From Candidatus Dormiibacterota bacterium (GTDB taxonomy: Bacteria > Chloroflexota > Dormibacteria > Aeolococcales > Aeolococcaceae), in NCBI GenBank assembly GCA_003142035.1, contig PLOF01000112.1, forward strand, positions 8,377 to 55,613: 47,237 nt of DNA, in the 5' to 3' direction. Of this stretch, positions 6,663-15,744 are shown one piece after another. Within the stretch, counting starts at the first letter, position 1. The number at the start of each line of letters is the position of its first letter. The position numbers and the translations under genes were made by a program. The notes beneath the pieces were generated by a model, which was not told the origin of the DNA, made no database searches, and saw only the letters and a program-made list of their open reading frames with translations.

Positions 6663-8297
6663 ATGAGCGGAGCTGCGGCTGCGATACCGGAACCGCTGGT
6701 ATTGGTGGTACCCAACTTCAGCGAGGGTCGCCGTGCCGAGGTGATGGACGCCATCGTGGCAGCGATGACGTCCGTCCCCGGCATCACGCTGCTCAACCGC
6801 CAGTCGGACCCCGACCACAACCGGCTGGACACCACCCTGATCGGCTCGCCCGAGGCCGCTCGTGCCGCGGCGATGGCGGGAGCTACCAAGGCGGTCGAGC
6901 TGATCGACATGGAGCAGCAGCACGGCAGCCATCCCCGCATGGGGGCGGTCGACGTGATCCCCTTCATCCCCATCCGGGGAGTGACGATGGACGGCTGCGT
7001 GGAGCTGGCCCGAAGCTTTGCCCGCGAGCTCGCCGAGACCCTCTCGCTCCCTGTCTACCTGTACGAGCGCGCCGCCGCGACCCCGGACCGGGCCAGCCTG
7101 GCCGATGTCCGCCGCGGCGAGTACGAGGGTCTCCGGGCAGATGTGGCCGAGGGAAGGCGGCTGCCGGACATGGGCCCCCACCAGCTCGGCAAGGCTGGAG
7201 CCACCGCGGTCGGGGCGCGGCCACCGCTCGTCGCCTTCAACGTCTACCTGAGTGGCAGCGACGAGCGCGCCGCCAAGGAGGTGGCCAAGCGGGTGCGGGA
7301 GCGATCCGGCGGCCTGGTGCACGTCCGCGCCATCGGCTTCGCTGTCCCCGAGCGCGCCTGCGTCCAAGTTTCGATGAACCTGCTCGATCCGCTGGCCACC
7401 CCGCCGTACCGGGCCCTCGAACTGGTCCGGCTGGAGGCCGCCCGCTTCGGCATGCGGGTGCTGGACACCGAGATCGTCGGCCTCATCCCCCAGGCAGCGC
7501 TCGCGGAGTCCGCCGCCCACTACCTGCAGCTGCGCGGCTTCAAGGCCGACGCCCAGGTGATCGAGACCCTGGTGGCCAGCCACGGGAGCGCCGCCCCGGC
7601 CGCCGGGACAGATGGGGCACCAGCCGGAGGCGCCGGTGCCCCCTCCGTGGCTCCGGGCAGCGGCATCGGGACGATGACGGTGAATGGCTTCCTGGATGCC
7701 CTCGCCTCGGAGCGACCGACCCCCGGCGGGGGTGCGGCGGCGGCCGTGAGCGGTGCCGCGGGCGCGGCGCTGCTCGGCATGGTGGCGCGGCTGACCACCG
7801 GACGGAAGGGTTATGAAACCCTCGAGGGCCGCATGGCCGAGGTGGCTGCCCTGGCCGACGCGGAACGTGGCGCCCTGATCGCTCTCGCCGACCGGGACAC
7901 GGCCGCCTTCGACGCCGTGATGGCGGCGTACCGCCAGCCCCGCCGTACCGACGGGGAGCGGGTGGCCCGCAGCGCGGCGGTGCAGTCGGCGTTGACCGGG
8001 GCGGCGGAGGTGCCGCTGGAGGTGGCCCGACGCGCGGCGGCCCTCCTGCCCACGGCGCGGGAGCTGGTCGAGACGGGCAACTCCAATGCGGTCTCCGACG
8101 CCTACTCGGCCGGCCAGCTGCTCCACACCGCTGTGGCCGGCGGCCTGGCCAACGTCAGCATCAACCTCGCGGCGATGAGCGACTCGTCACGCGCCGACGT
8201 GCTGCGGAGCGATGTGCAGAGGGTCCGGAGGGGAGCCGCCGCGCAGCTCGCCGCGGTGGAGGCGGCGTTCGCGTCGCGGCTCTCCAGGACGGGCTGA
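6663..8297 (+). CDS. ftcD: Bifunctional glutamate formimidoyltransferase / formimidotetrahydrofolate cyclodeaminase
   Basis: 544 aa in the order found in the fused enzyme. The transferase N-subdomain (VPNFSEGRR..., residues 10-185) and C-subdomain (to about 300) are followed by a short Ala/Gly linker and, from about residue 338 (MTVNGFLDALASERPTPGGG), the helical cyclodeaminase. The first activity moves the formimino group of N-formimino-glutamate to tetrahydrofolate; the second releases ammonia to give 5,10-methenyl-THF. This ends the formimino branch of histidine degradation and feeds one-carbon metabolism. Glu-Asp-like and PGGG motifs of the cyclodeaminase are intact. hutU is convergent directly downstream; hutH and hutI are not in the window. 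The fused architecture is common in animals and in some bacteria. Confidence 0.93.
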   Translation: MSGAAAAIPEPLVLVVPNFSEGRRAEVMDAIVAAMTSVPGITLLNRQSDPDHNRLDTTLIGSPEAARAAAMAGATKAVELIDMEQQHGSHPRMGAVDVIPFIPIRGVTMDGCVELARSFARELAETLSLPVYLYERAAATPDRASLADVRRGEYEGLRADVAEGRRLPDMGPHQLGKAGATAVGARPPLVAFNVYLSGSDERAAKEVAKRVRERSGGLVHVRAIGFAVPERACVQVSMNLLDPLATPPYRALELVRLEAARFGMRVLDTEIVGLIPQAALAESAAHYLQLRGFKADAQVIETLVASHGSAAPAAGTDGAPAGGAGAPSVAPGSGIGTMTVNGFLDALASERPTPGGGAAAAVSGAAGAALLGMVARLTTGRKGYETLEGRMAEVAALADAERGALIALADRDTAAFDAVMAAYRQPRRTDGERVARSAAVQSALTGAAEVPLEVARRAAALLPTARELVETGNSNAVSDAYSAGQLLHTAVAGGLANVSINLAAMSDSSRADVLRSDVQRVRRGAAAQLAAVEAAFASRLSRTG

Positions 8298-8337
8298 GCC
8301 GCCGCTGCGGGTCGTTCGGCGGATGGGGCCGGCTCAG
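8294..8337. terminator. Shared bidirectional terminator between ftcD and hutU
   Basis: CTGAGCCG (8294-8301) and CGGCTCAG (8330-8337) are perfect inverted arms that contain the stop codons of both convergent genes. A nested pair CCGCC/GGCGG (8300-8304 / 8318-8322) could extend the stem. There is no U-run. Confidence 0.45.
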
Positions 8338-10007
8338 TCCCCGAACTCGCGCATCGGCAGCCGCAGCCCCTTCTCGGCCGCCACCCGCTCGGCCTCCGGG
8401 TAGCCGGCGTCGGCGTGGCGCACCACTCCGCTGCCGGGATCGTTGGTGAGCACCCTCTCGAGCTTCTGAGCCGCCAGAGCAGACCCATCCGCGACCGTCA
8501 CCTGGCCGGCGTGAATCGAGCGTCCGATGCCGACTCCACCGCCGTGGTGGATCGACACCCAGGACGCCCCCGACGCGGTGTTGAGCAGGGCGTTGAGGAG
8601 CGGCCAGTCGGCGATGGCGTCGGACCCGTCGCGCATCCCCTCGGTCTCGCGGTACGGCGATGCCACCGAGCCGGTGTCGAGGTGATCCCTGCCGATGACG
8701 ATCGGCGCCTTGAGGTCGCCGCGCGCCACCATCTCGTTGAAGCGGAGGCCGAGCCGGTCGCGCTCTCCGTAGCCGAGCCAGCAGATGCGGGACGGAAGGC
8801 CCTGGAACTTGACCTTCTTCCCGGCCATCCGGATCCAGCGCGCCAGAGGCTCGTTGTCGGGGAACTCGTCGAGCACCGCCTGGTCGGTGGCCGCGATGTC
8901 GGTCGGGTCGCCGGAGAGGGCGACCCACCGGAAGGGGCCCTTGCCCTCGCAGAAGAGCGGGCGAACGTAGGCGGGGACGAAGCCGGGGAAATCGAAGGCG
9001 CGCGCACAGCCTCCGAGCTTTGCCTCGGCGCGGATGGAATTGCCGTAGTCGAAGACCTCGGCACCGCGATCGAGGAAGCCGATCATGGCGTCCACGTGGG
9101 CCGCCATCGACTCGCGGGCACGGGCGGTGAGGGCCACCGGGTCGGTGAGACGGAGCTGCGCCATCTCCTCCACCGTGGCGCCGCGGGGGACGTACATGAG
9201 GGGGTCGTGCGCCGATGTCTGGTCGGTAACCACATCGATCTCGGCCCCGCTCGCGAGCAGCTCCGGCACCACGTCCGCCGCGTTGCCGAGGACCGCGATG
9301 GAGAGCGGCGTGCGGTTCCGCTTGGCCTCCAGCGCCCGGTCCAGGGCGTCGTCCACCGAGTCCGCGACGACGTCCAAGTAGCCAGTCTCCAGGCGGCGCT
9401 GGATGCGCGAGGGATCGATCTCGACACAGATCGCCACCCCCTCGTTCATGGTCACCGCCATCGGCTGGGCGCCGCCCATGCCGCCGAGCCCGGCGGTGAG
9501 GGTGATGGTGCCGGCCAGCGTGCCCCCGAAACGCTTGGCGGCGATCGCCGCAAAGGTCTCGTAGGTGCCCTGCAGGATGCCCTGGGTCCCGATGTAGATC
9601 CAGGATCCCGCGGTCATCTGGCCGTACATGGTCAGCCCGAGGGCGTCGAGCCGCCGGAACTCCGGCCAGTTGGCCCACTCCGGCACCAGGTTGGCGTTGG
9701 CGATCAGCACCCGCGGCGCCCACTCATGGGTACGGAAGATGCCGACGGGCTTGCCCGACTGCACCAGGAGCGTCTCATCGTTCTCCAGGTCCCGGAGGGA
9801 GGCGACGATGGCATCGAACGCCGCCCAGCTGCGCGCCGCCTTGCCCCCGCCGCCGTAGACGATGAGCTGGTCGGGATGCTCGGCGATCTCCGGGTCCACG
9901 TTGTTCATCAGCATCCGCATGGCGGCCTCCTGCGGCCACGCCTTGCAGGAGAGCTGGGTGCCACGCGGAGCGTGCACCACGCGGGGCCCGTGCACGGCCC
10001 CGGCCAT
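8334..10007 (-). CDS. hutU: Urocanate hydratase (urocanase)
   Basis: 557 aa, full length for the family. Recognisable blocks include [12 protein letters not shown] at the N-terminus, the NAD-binding stretches [11 protein letters not shown] and [25 protein letters not shown], the active-site cysteine in [12 protein letters not shown] (about residue 409) and [11 protein letters not shown] near the end. The enzyme converts urocanate to imidazolone propionate using tightly bound NAD+ as an electrophile, the second step of histidine degradation. Its ATG overlaps the TGA of the NCS1 permease gene (ATGA), so the two are almost certainly co-translated. The FtcD product acts at the end of the same pathway. 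Confidence 0.96.
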   Translation of the reverse strand: MAGAVHGPRVVHAPRGTQLSCKAWPQEAAMRMLMNNVDPEIAEHPDQLIVYGGGGKAARSWAAFDAIVASLRDLENDETLLVQSGKPVGIFRTHEWAPRVLIANANLVPEWANWPEFRRLDALGLTMYGQMTAGSWIYIGTQGILQGTYETFAAIAAKRFGGTLAGTITLTAGLGGMGGAQPMAVTMNEGVAICVEIDPSRIQRRLETGYLDVVADSVDDALDRALEAKRNRTPLSIAVLGNAADVVPELLASGAEIDVVTDQTSAHDPLMYVPRGATVEEMAQLRLTDPVALTARARESMAAHVDAMIGFLDRGAEVFDYGNSIRAEAKLGGCARAFDFPGFVPAYVRPLFCEGKGPFRWVALSGDPTDIAATDQAVLDEFPDNEPLARWIRMAGKKVKFQGLPSRICWLGYGERDRLGLRFNEMVARGDLKAPIVIGRDHLDTGSVASPYRETEGMRDGSDAIADWPLLNALLNTASGASWVSIHHGGGVGIGRSIHAGQVTVADGSALAAQKLERVLTNDPGSGVVRHADAGYPEAERVAAEKGLRLPMREFGD

Positions 10008-11437
10008 CAGGACGTTCCCTCGGCGACCGCGGCCGGCACCGCCGGCGCAACCGCACCCGAACCGGCGCGAAGCGAGCGGTGCAGGAAGAAGTAGAGGCCC
10101 GAGGCGACGATGAGTCCGAGGATCCAGGAGATGTCCCCGCCGCCCAGGTGGCTCACCATCGGCCCGGTGTAGAAGGTCGTGTTCATGAAGGGGACCTCGA
10201 CGGCGATGGCGACCAGGTAGGCGACCATGGTCCGCCAGTCGATCCGTCCGTAGATGCCCTTGATGTCGAAGATCGAGGCGATGTCGTACTTCTCGCGGCG
10301 GATGAAGTAGAAGTCCATCAGGTTGATCGCGGTCCAGGGCACCAGGAAGTAGGCGAGGAAGAGGATGAAGTTCTCGAAGTCGTTGAGGAAGTTCGAGGTC
10401 GCGGCCACGGCCAGCACGGTGCCCACCACACCCGCGCCGACGACGAATCCGGCCCGCATCGAGCTGTGCACCCGGATCTTGGCCAGGGCGGTCACCGTGG
10501 TCGTCGTCGACATGAACATGCCATAGAGGTTCAGCACGTTCACGGCGACGATGCCGAGGATGATGACCAGCGAGATCGCCCAGCCGATCGCCTTGTCATT
10601 GCCGAGTCCGACGATGAAGGAGACCGATCCGCTGTTGAAGGCGTTGGCGGCCACCGCCACCGCCACCGCGCCGAAGGCCATCATCCAGACCGTGCCGATC
10701 ACCGACCCGGCAGCCGTCCACCAGAAGGTGGCCGCCTTGCTGGTGTTCTCGGGCAGGTAGCGCGAGTAGTCGGCGACGTAGGGCGCGTAGGTGATCTGCC
10801 AGGTCGCGGCAAAGGTGATGGCGAGCAGGAAGGTGCCGAAGGTCAGGCCGCTGTTAACCCAGACGGCTCCGAGCGAGTGGACCGTGAGCAGCCGGATGGT
10901 GAGGTAGAGGAAGCCGAGGCCCGACACCAGGGCGATCCACCGCTCGTACTGGTGGATCATCCGGTAGCCGTAGACGGCGAGCACCGTGCAGACGATCGAG
11001 ACGATGATGGTGGCGAGAGTCTGGTTGAGACCGAGCCAGCCGGCGAGGGCGGCGCCGCCGAGCACCGCGCTGGTCGCAAAGAAACCGACGTACATGAGCA
11101 GAACGAGGATCAGGGGCAGGATGGCGCCGTAGAAGCCGAACTGGGCCCGGCTCTGGATCATCTGGGGAATGCCCAGCTTGGGGCCCTGCGCCGAGTGCGC
11201 CGCCATGAAGACGACGCCGACGAGGTTGCCGATCACGATGGCGAGCAGCGCCCACGGCAGAGAGAGCCCGATGATCACGGCCAGAGCGCCCGTCACCGCC
11301 GCGGTCACCTGCATGTTGGAGGCGAACCAGATGTTGAAGAGGCTCCGCGGCGTGCCGTGGCGCTCCTCCGGCGGGATGTACTCGATCGAGCGGCGCTCGA
11401 CCTGCAGGCTGCTCGTGTAGCCGCAATCCGTGCTCAT
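10007..11437 (-). CDS. NCS1-family permease coupled to hutU
   Basis: 476 aa with about 12 hydrophobic segments. The N-terminal signature ([22 protein letters not shown]) and the [18 protein letters not shown] stretch are those of the nucleobase:cation symporter-1 family (CodB/Mhp1/PucI type). The usual substrates are cytosine, purines, allantoin and hydantoins. Because the stop overlaps the hutU start, I infer an imidazole-type substrate linked to histidine breakdown, such as urocanate or a hydantoin, not cytosine. The ATG at 11437 is preceded by GGGGAGG at good spacing; the ORF-track start at 11542 adds an Arg-rich stretch unlike the family. A 144-nt gap separates it from the YbjQ operon upstream. 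Confidence 0.88.
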   Translation of the reverse strand: MSTDCGYTSSLQVERRSIEYIPPEERHGTPRSLFNIWFASNMQVTAAVTGALAVIIGLSLPWALLAIVIGNLVGVVFMAAHSAQGPKLGIPQMIQSRAQFGFYGAILPLILVLLMYVGFFATSAVLGGAALAGWLGLNQTLATIIVSIVCTVLAVYGYRMIHQYERWIALVSGLGFLYLTIRLLTVHSLGAVWVNSGLTFGTFLLAITFAATWQITYAPYVADYSRYLPENTSKAATFWWTAAGSVIGTVWMMAFGAVAVAVAANAFNSGSVSFIVGLGNDKAIGWAISLVIILGIVAVNVLNLYGMFMSTTTTVTALAKIRVHSSMRAGFVVGAGVVGTVLAVAATSNFLNDFENFILFLAYFLVPWTAINLMDFYFIRREKYDIASIFDIKGIYGRIDWRTMVAYLVAIAVEVPFMNTTFYTGPMVSHLGGGDISWILGLIVASGLYFFLHRSLRAGSGAVAPAVPAAVAEGTS

Positions 11438-11581
11438 CGGAACCTCCCCAGGGGGCGACCTTCCCCGGCATGCTCGGGCGCGCCGGTGAGGCCGGCCGCG
11501 CCGGTCGAGTGGCCAGATGTTCGAACGCGCGAGAGCGATCAACCAGTGACGAAAGGCACCGATTGGGCAGGGACCATCCGG

Positions 11582-12433
11582 TCAGCCCTCGGCAGCACCC
11601 CCCGCCGCGGGTGCGGCGTCGGTGACCGGCACCATCTCGTCGTCGAGGCTCACCGACAGCTCGGGAGCGATCTTCCGGTGCTCGGCGGCCACCAGCCTGA
11701 CCGAGGTCCCGATGGCCAGGAACTCGATGACATGACTTCCCCACATGTGAGACTTCTGCTCGATCCGCATGGCCACGATGCCGTGGGCGCGCGACCGCTG
11801 CGCCTCCTGCTGCATCCGGGTCATGGCCAGCTCGCGGGCCTCGTACAGGGCCGAGGTGTAATTGCCGAGCTCGACGTTCTGGCTCTGCTGGCCGACCCAA
11901 GCACCGAGCCGCTGGTGGGCGACGTGGTAGACGCAGGCCCCGAAGGCGAGGCCGATGGGCTGGTAGCCGGCGCGGATCAAGAGGTAGAGGTCCTGCCCGG
12001 AGAGATCGCTGACCCAGATGCCGCTCGACTTCACGTTGGGATTTGCGACCGCCGTGCCCATGGCGACGAACTCGGCGAGGGGGTGGTTCCCCTGATGGAT
12101 CTGGACCTCGAGCTTGAGACCGACCACACCCTGGCCGCCGACCTGCTGGGCGTGGCGCTCCATGGCGGTGAGCGCCTCGGTACGGGCCTGGTACATGGCC
12201 TGGGTCAGGTCGCCCATCTCCTGGTTGGTAGTCCAGTTGGCGTACTGGATGCCGATGTGGTAGACGGCGCTGCCGACCACCAGCCCCTTGGGCTCGTAGC
12301 CGATCTCCTTGAGCAGCACCGCCTCGTCGACGGAGAGATCGCTGCTGAAGGCGCGACCCTGATGGCGCTCACTGCTCTTCCCGGCCAGACAGGCGAGGGC
12401 GGCGTCGGCGCGGGGGTGGGGCATGACCGACAT
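11582..12433 (-). CDS. Tandem YbjQ-like (PF01906-type) protein, third copy
   Basis: 283 aa made of two similar domains (about residues 25-135 and 140-255). Each runs: SSDLSVDE/VSDLSGQD, hydrophobic helix, G-Y-x-P-x-G-L-x-x-G-x-x-V-Y-H, a helix LTQAMYQARTEAL / YTSALYEARELAM, G-V-V-G-L and E-F-V/L-A-M/I-G-T-A/S-V. This is the YbjQ/UPF0145 pattern, a small beta-alpha-beta fold that forms ring oligomers and is often called heavy-metal-binding, although the function is unproven. The ends are disordered Ala/Pro-rich tails. It is the last gene of a four-gene minus-strand operon and its start overlaps the previous stop by ATGA. Confidence 0.85.
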   Translation of the reverse strand: MSVMPHPRADAALACLAGKSSERHQGRAFSSDLSVDEAVLLKEIGYEPKGLVVGSAVYHIGIQYANWTTNQEMGDLTQAMYQARTEALTAMERHAQQVGGQGVVGLKLEVQIHQGNHPLAEFVAMGTAVANPNVKSSGIWVSDLSGQDLYLLIRAGYQPIGLAFGACVYHVAHQRLGAWVGQQSQNVELGNYTSALYEARELAMTRMQQEAQRSRAHGIVAMRIEQKSHMWGSHVIEFLAIGTSVRLVAAEHRKIAPELSVSLDDEMVPVTDAAPAAGGAAEG

Positions 12434-13380
12434 CAGCGCAGCCTCATGATCGGCAACGGAGGCTCATCGAGGGGCTCCTTGGCGTAGCGCCGCACCGCGG
12501 TGCCGAGCAGGAAGAGCTCGACCAGCATGGACTCGCCGCCCAGCTCGTAGGTGGAGAGATCGGTCTCGACGCCGACCGCGCCGTCGGCGTCGACGGTCGC
12601 CACCTCGGCCTCGAGGTGGTTGATGCCGAGCATCCGGGCCTCCTCGATGCCGTCGCTGATCTGCTGGATGCGCGTGTTCGACCACGAGCGCAGCGCCCAC
12701 TCGGTGCCGCAACCGGGGTCGATCTCCATCGCCCCGATGCCCATCACCAGCGCCACCGGGACGTAGCCGCCGTGGAGCAGCTTGCTGAAGGCGACACCGT
12801 CGAGGTGGGACATGAACGGGGAGCGGAGCTTCGGGCCGCCACGGCGGCGCACCGCCGTGCCGATGCACGTGAACTCCAGTGAGTTGCCGACACCCTCCAG
12901 GTGGCGGCGGAGGATGCGCACCCCGACCACCCCGTGAGCGCCCAGGCCCTGTGCCTCCTCGAGGATCCGGCGGAGCGCGGCGTCGCGGGTCTCGGTGATA
13001 CCGGCCTCGTAGAAGCGGTGCTCCCAGTTGTACCCGGTGCGGTGCTCGCTGCCGACCCCGTAACCGTAGAAGCCGTGTGGGCAGGGGTAGGTGCGCACCC
13101 TGCCTCCGCCGGTCGCGCCGCCCAGGCCGTAGACGGTGGTGTACCCCCATTGAGCCGCGATCCGGTAGACGCTCGAGCCCATCACCATCCCCACCGGCTC
13201 GAAACCGGCGTGCTGTATGGCCGCCATCTCGGACACCGAGAGGTCGCTGGTCCAGGCAGACTTGCCCTCGCGCAGCTCCTCGATACGCTCCTGGGCCGCG
13301 AGCGGCAACCCGCCTCGCTCGAGGGACGCGATGCTCGCCAACTGGCGCTGCTGGGCGGCTGCGGCAGCCTCGTCGCTCAT
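12433..13380 (-). CDS. Tandem YbjQ-like protein, second copy
   Basis: 315 aa, the most divergent of the three. The first domain (about 40-180) keeps TSDLSVSEMAAIQHAGFEPVGMVMGSSVYRI and EFTCIGTAVR but carries a Gly/Tyr-rich insertion (GGRVRTYPCPHGFYGYG) with a cysteine and histidines. The second domain (about 190-300) begins PFMSHLDGVAFSKLLHGGYVPVALVMG and ends VELFLLGTAVRRY. It carries CG and acidic residues not seen in its neighbours. The ORF track starts it at 13848, but the ATG at 13380 overlaps the upstream TGA (ATGA) and gives a sensible N-terminus. The divergence suggests that the three copies are specialised subunits and not simple redundancy. Confidence 0.85.
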   Translation of the reverse strand: MSDEAAAAAQQRQLASIASLERGGLPLAAQERIEELREGKSAWTSDLSVSEMAAIQHAGFEPVGMVMGSSVYRIAAQWGYTTVYGLGGATGGGRVRTYPCPHGFYGYGVGSEHRTGYNWEHRFYEAGITETRDAALRRILEEAQGLGAHGVVGVRILRRHLEGVGNSLEFTCIGTAVRRRGGPKLRSPFMSHLDGVAFSKLLHGGYVPVALVMGIGAMEIDPGCGTEWALRSWSNTRIQQISDGIEEARMLGINHLEAEVATVDADGAVGVETDLSTYELGGESMLVELFLLGTAVRRYAKEPLDEPPLPIMRLR

Positions 13381-14219
13381 CAGCGGTCCAGCGACAGGAC
13401 CATGCGCGGCGTGGCGATCTCGCGGTCGGGCAGCTTGCGAACCGCGGTTCCCATCGCGAAGAACTCGATGGTGTGGCTGCCCCAGACGTGCGACTTCTCC
13501 TGGATCTGAACCCCCACGATGCCCTCGGCGCCGACCTTCTTGGCCTCGTCCTGCATCCGCTCCATGGCCAGCTCGCGGGCCTCGTAGAGCGCCTGGGTGA
13601 AGTTGGGCATCTCCTTGTTCTGCCCTATGTTGCCCATCGCCTGGAACATCCCCTGGTGGGCGACGTGGTAGACACAGGTGCCCATGACCAGCCCGAGCGG
13701 TGCGTGCCCGGCCTGCAGCAGGGTCCAGAAGTCCTGGCCGGAGAGGTCGGACGTGAACGGCTTGCCGGCCGGCGTCTTCCAGTTGCCGCCATCCTCGGCG
13801 CTCACCGCCGTGCCGAGGGCGAGGAACTCGGCCGTGCCCCGGCCCCACTCGTAGAAGCCCACATCGAGACGGACCCCGACGACTCCGTCGGCACCCAGCA
13901 CGGCGGCCTCCTCCTCCATCCGGCTCATGGCGAGCTCGCGGGCCGCGTACATCGCCTGGGTCAGGGTCTGCACCTCACGGCTCGTGCTCCATCCCTTGGA
14001 GCTGAAGCCGATGTGGTAGATGCTGCTGCCCACCACCAGACCGCGCGGGTGGAAACCGGCCTCCTTGACCAGCAGGAACTCGTTGACCGAGAGGTCGCTG
14101 GTGAAGAGGGCGTCCTTGCCCTGCAGTTCGGCGAGGCGGCGGAGCGCATCCTTGGGGAGCCCCTCGAGGGGCGCCGGGGGAGCCTCGACCGGCTGAGGGG
14201 GATCCTCCTGCTGGGTCAT
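13380..14219 (-). CDS. Tandem YbjQ-like protein, first copy
   Basis: 279 aa with two clear domains. TSDLSVNEFLLVKEAGFHPRGLVVGSSIYHIG to EFLALGTAVS is the first; TSDLSGQDFWTLLQAGHAPLGLVMGTCVYHVAHQ to EFFAMGTAVRKL is the second. The second domain is very close to that of the third copy (SHVWGSHTIEF versus SHMWGSHVIEF), so the genes arose by duplication of an already tandem ancestor. AGGAGG lies 9 nt before the ATG at 14219; the longer ORF start at 14426 would run through the upstream gene. Cytoplasmic, no signal peptide. Function unknown. Confidence 0.87.
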   Translation of the reverse strand: MTQQEDPPQPVEAPPAPLEGLPKDALRRLAELQGKDALFTSDLSVNEFLLVKEAGFHPRGLVVGSSIYHIGFSSKGWSTSREVQTLTQAMYAARELAMSRMEEEAAVLGADGVVGVRLDVGFYEWGRGTAEFLALGTAVSAEDGGNWKTPAGKPFTSDLSGQDFWTLLQAGHAPLGLVMGTCVYHVAHQGMFQAMGNIGQNKEMPNFTQALYEARELAMERMQDEAKKVGAEGIVGVQIQEKSHVWGSHTIEFFAMGTAVRKLPDREIATPRMVLSLDR

Positions 14220-14262
14220 GACGGGCGCGCCTCCTGTGGGGATGGACGGGCGGTGGGGAAGC

Positions 14263-14655
14263 TCAGGTGACTTCGGAACGCAGCCCTGCGAGGGCCTCGG
14301 AGCTGACCTGGGCCTGAGTGCCCAGGACGACGACCAGCGCTCGACGCCAGGCCTCGAAGCCCAGATCCTCGGAGCGGAGAACGATACCCCGCACCGCGTG
14401 AGCGTGCCGGCACGCAACCGAACCACGGCTCAATTCGGCCTCGAAGACGTCCTCTCCCGCCCGGACTGTGATCTTCCGGATGGGATGATCCTTCTTGAAG
14501 AGACCTCCCTCACGCTGGACCTGGACAGCACCCGGCACGGTGGCAAGCAGCTTGCCGCAGAACACCTGGAAGAAGACCGCGATATCCGCGGCATCCATGT
14601 GCAGGGAGGCGGCGACAGAGTCGAGGTCCGGCTCGGGCGTGGGGGCGTCGTTCAT
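14263..14655 (-). CDS. Conserved-looking hypothetical protein heading the YbjQ operon
   Basis: 130 aa. After an acidic N-terminus, an amphipathic helix (DLDSVAASLHMDAADIAVFFQVFCGKLLATVPG) precedes a beta-rich part with a basic turn (GGLFKKDHPIRKITVRAGEDVFEAELSRG) and a final helix (WRRALVVVLGTQAQVSSEALAGL). I cannot name the family. My recollection is that short proteins of this shape occur next to YbjQ-type genes in actinobacteria; I could not check that here. It is 43 nt upstream of the first ybjQ copy and carries the only promoter-like sequence of the operon. A partner or chaperone role for the YbjQ proteins is an inference from gene order. Confidence 0.7.
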   Translation of the reverse strand: MNDAPTPEPDLDSVAASLHMDAADIAVFFQVFCGKLLATVPGAVQVQREGGLFKKDHPIRKITVRAGEDVFEAELSRGSVACRHAHAVRGIVLRSEDLGFEAWRRALVVVLGTQAQVSSEALAGLRSEVT

Positions 14656-14665
14656 CTGGGGATCG

Positions 14666-14671
14666 AGTATA
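14666..14671 (-). promoter_or_regulatory. -10 box of the YbjQ operon, short or no leader
   Basis: TATACT on the minus strand lies 10 nt before the ATG at 14655, so the transcript would start about 4 nt ahead of it. There is no ribosome binding site. The -35 position has no TTGACA-like sequence. Confidence 0.5.
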
Positions 14672-14675
14672 CGAA

Positions 14676-14688
14676 CGCCCTCAGGGCG
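14676..14688. promoter_or_regulatory. Perfect palindrome next to the YbjQ operon -10
   Basis: CGCCCT-C-AGGGCG is a 13-bp perfect palindrome between the -10 and the expected -35. It is a plausible operator, but in DNA this GC-rich short palindromes also arise by chance. Confidence 0.35.
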
Positions 14689-14829
14689 ACGGGGGGCGCG
14701 GCTTCGTGGAGGGCCCAGACCGCGATGGCGGCGGCACCGTTGGCGGTCGGAGGGGTCGGGTAGCATGGGGTCAATCCCCGCATCCCCGATGCCGAGGGAG
14801 CCGATCCGGATGAGGAGGGCCCACCCACC

Positions 14830-15234
14830 GTGGTGTTCACCGATTTCGAGCTCGAATACCTTCGTTCCCAGCGGCTGGGCCGTCTGGCGACTCTGAGCCC
14901 ACGTGGGACGCTCCAGAACAGCCCGGTCGGCTTCCAGGTCGACGAGGAAGCGGGTGTCATCGCCATCTGGGGGCGGGACATGGGCAACACCCGCAAGTTC
15001 CACAACGTGGCCGCCAACGGTCAGGCGGCCTTCGTGGTCGACGACCTGGTCTCGGTGAGCCCCTGGGTGGTGCGCGGCCTCGAGATCCGCGGAAGCGCGG
15101 AAGCCCTGTCGGGGCAGACGCCGCCGAACGGGTACTGGAGCGCCGAGGTGATCCGCATCCACCCTCGGCGGATCATCACCTGGGGCGTCGGCCCCGAGGG
15201 AATGCGCGCCTCCCGAGCAGTCCCGGCGGACTAG
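14830..15234 (+). CDS. PPOX-class (F420/FMN) flavin-binding protein
   Basis: 134 aa matching the split-barrel pyridoxamine-phosphate-oxidase-like family, in particular the branch annotated as PPOX-class F420-dependent. The opening FTDFELEYLRSQRLGRLATLSP, the central NSPVGFQVDEE, NTRKFHNVAANGQAAFVVDDL and the ending VIRIHPRRIITWG are characteristic. It probably binds F420 or FMN and reduces small molecules; the cofactor cannot be decided from sequence. If it uses F420, the host must make that cofactor. The start is GTG at 14830 or 14833, with AGGAGGG 11-14 nt upstream; TAGCAT at 14761 is a possible -10. Confidence 0.85.
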   Translation: MVFTDFELEYLRSQRLGRLATLSPRGTLQNSPVGFQVDEEAGVIAIWGRDMGNTRKFHNVAANGQAAFVVDDLVSVSPWVVRGLEIRGSAEALSGQTPPNGYWSAEVIRIHPRRIITWGVGPEGMRASRAVPAD

Positions 15235-15266
15235 CAGGGAGAGGTCTGATGGGCCCGCGGGTCGCC

Positions 15267-15581
15267 TCAGTCGAGGTCGTCCTCGCTGGGAAGCATCAGC
15301 GTGTCCTGGAGGTCGTACAGGGCCTCCATCCAGTCGGCGATGGGGATCTCGTCGCAGGGCCGCTTCACCAGAGGGTGGGCGGCGGCGACGATGAACCGGT
15401 TGGCGCGGTGCTTCAACTCTCCGGGAACGTCAACCTCCTCGGCGAGGTTGAGCATCTCGAAGTCATTGATGAGCTGGTCGATGGCGCGGATCTTTTTCCG
15501 GCGCGCGTACCTGACGTCCCGGTCGGCCTCAGCGCGCTCCTGCAGCTCGCTGATGGTCATGCAGGTGGTCTCAATCAGCAA
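15267..15581 (-). CDS. Small helical protein of unknown function
   Basis: About 104 aa, mostly charged helices: LQERAEADRDVRYARRKKIRAIDQLINDFEMLNLAEE, then ELKHRANRFIVAAAHPLV and an acidic C-terminus (LMLPSEDDLD). There is no membrane segment and I recognise no family. The start is uncertain. TTG at 15581 has GGAGGGGG at good distance, while the ATG at 15560 would sit about 25 nt from it; the TTG is preferred. The gene has the best sigma-70-type promoter of its region about 95 nt upstream and is divergent from birA. Confidence 0.65.
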   Translation of the reverse strand: MLIETTCMTISELQERAEADRDVRYARRKKIRAIDQLINDFEMLNLAEEVDVPGELKHRANRFIVAAAHPLVKRPCDEIPIADWMEALYDLQDTLMLPSEDDLD

Positions 15582-15676
15582 CCGCTCCCCCTCCTGAAGG
15601 ATGGGTTGACGTTTCGCCCTCCCCGAGGGCCAGTCGAAATCCGCCGCGGAACACACTTCCCCCGACGGATCGCAAA

Positions 15677-15706
15677 ATCCTAAACATGAAAGGACGGGGT
15701 GGTCAA
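15677..15706 (-). promoter_or_regulatory. Sigma-70-type promoter for the small helical protein
   Basis: On the minus strand TTGACC (-35, 15706-15701), an 18-nt spacer and TAGGAT (-10, 15682-15677) make a near-consensus promoter. The predicted leader is about 90 nt long. Confidence 0.6.
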
Positions 15707-15744
15707 GACTCGGAATTCCCGCCTCCCGGCGTGAGGTGCGGGGG

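Noticed and set aside
11438-11581. A riboswitch in the leader of the NCS1 permease
   Set aside because: I looked for purine, guanidine or other riboswitch-like cores and saw only GC-rich repeats (CCGGCCGCGCCGG) without conserved motifs.
10079-12487. An 802-aa plus-strand ORF opposite the permease and YbjQ genes
   Set aside because: Asp/His/Arg-rich shadow of the opposite strand with no domain.
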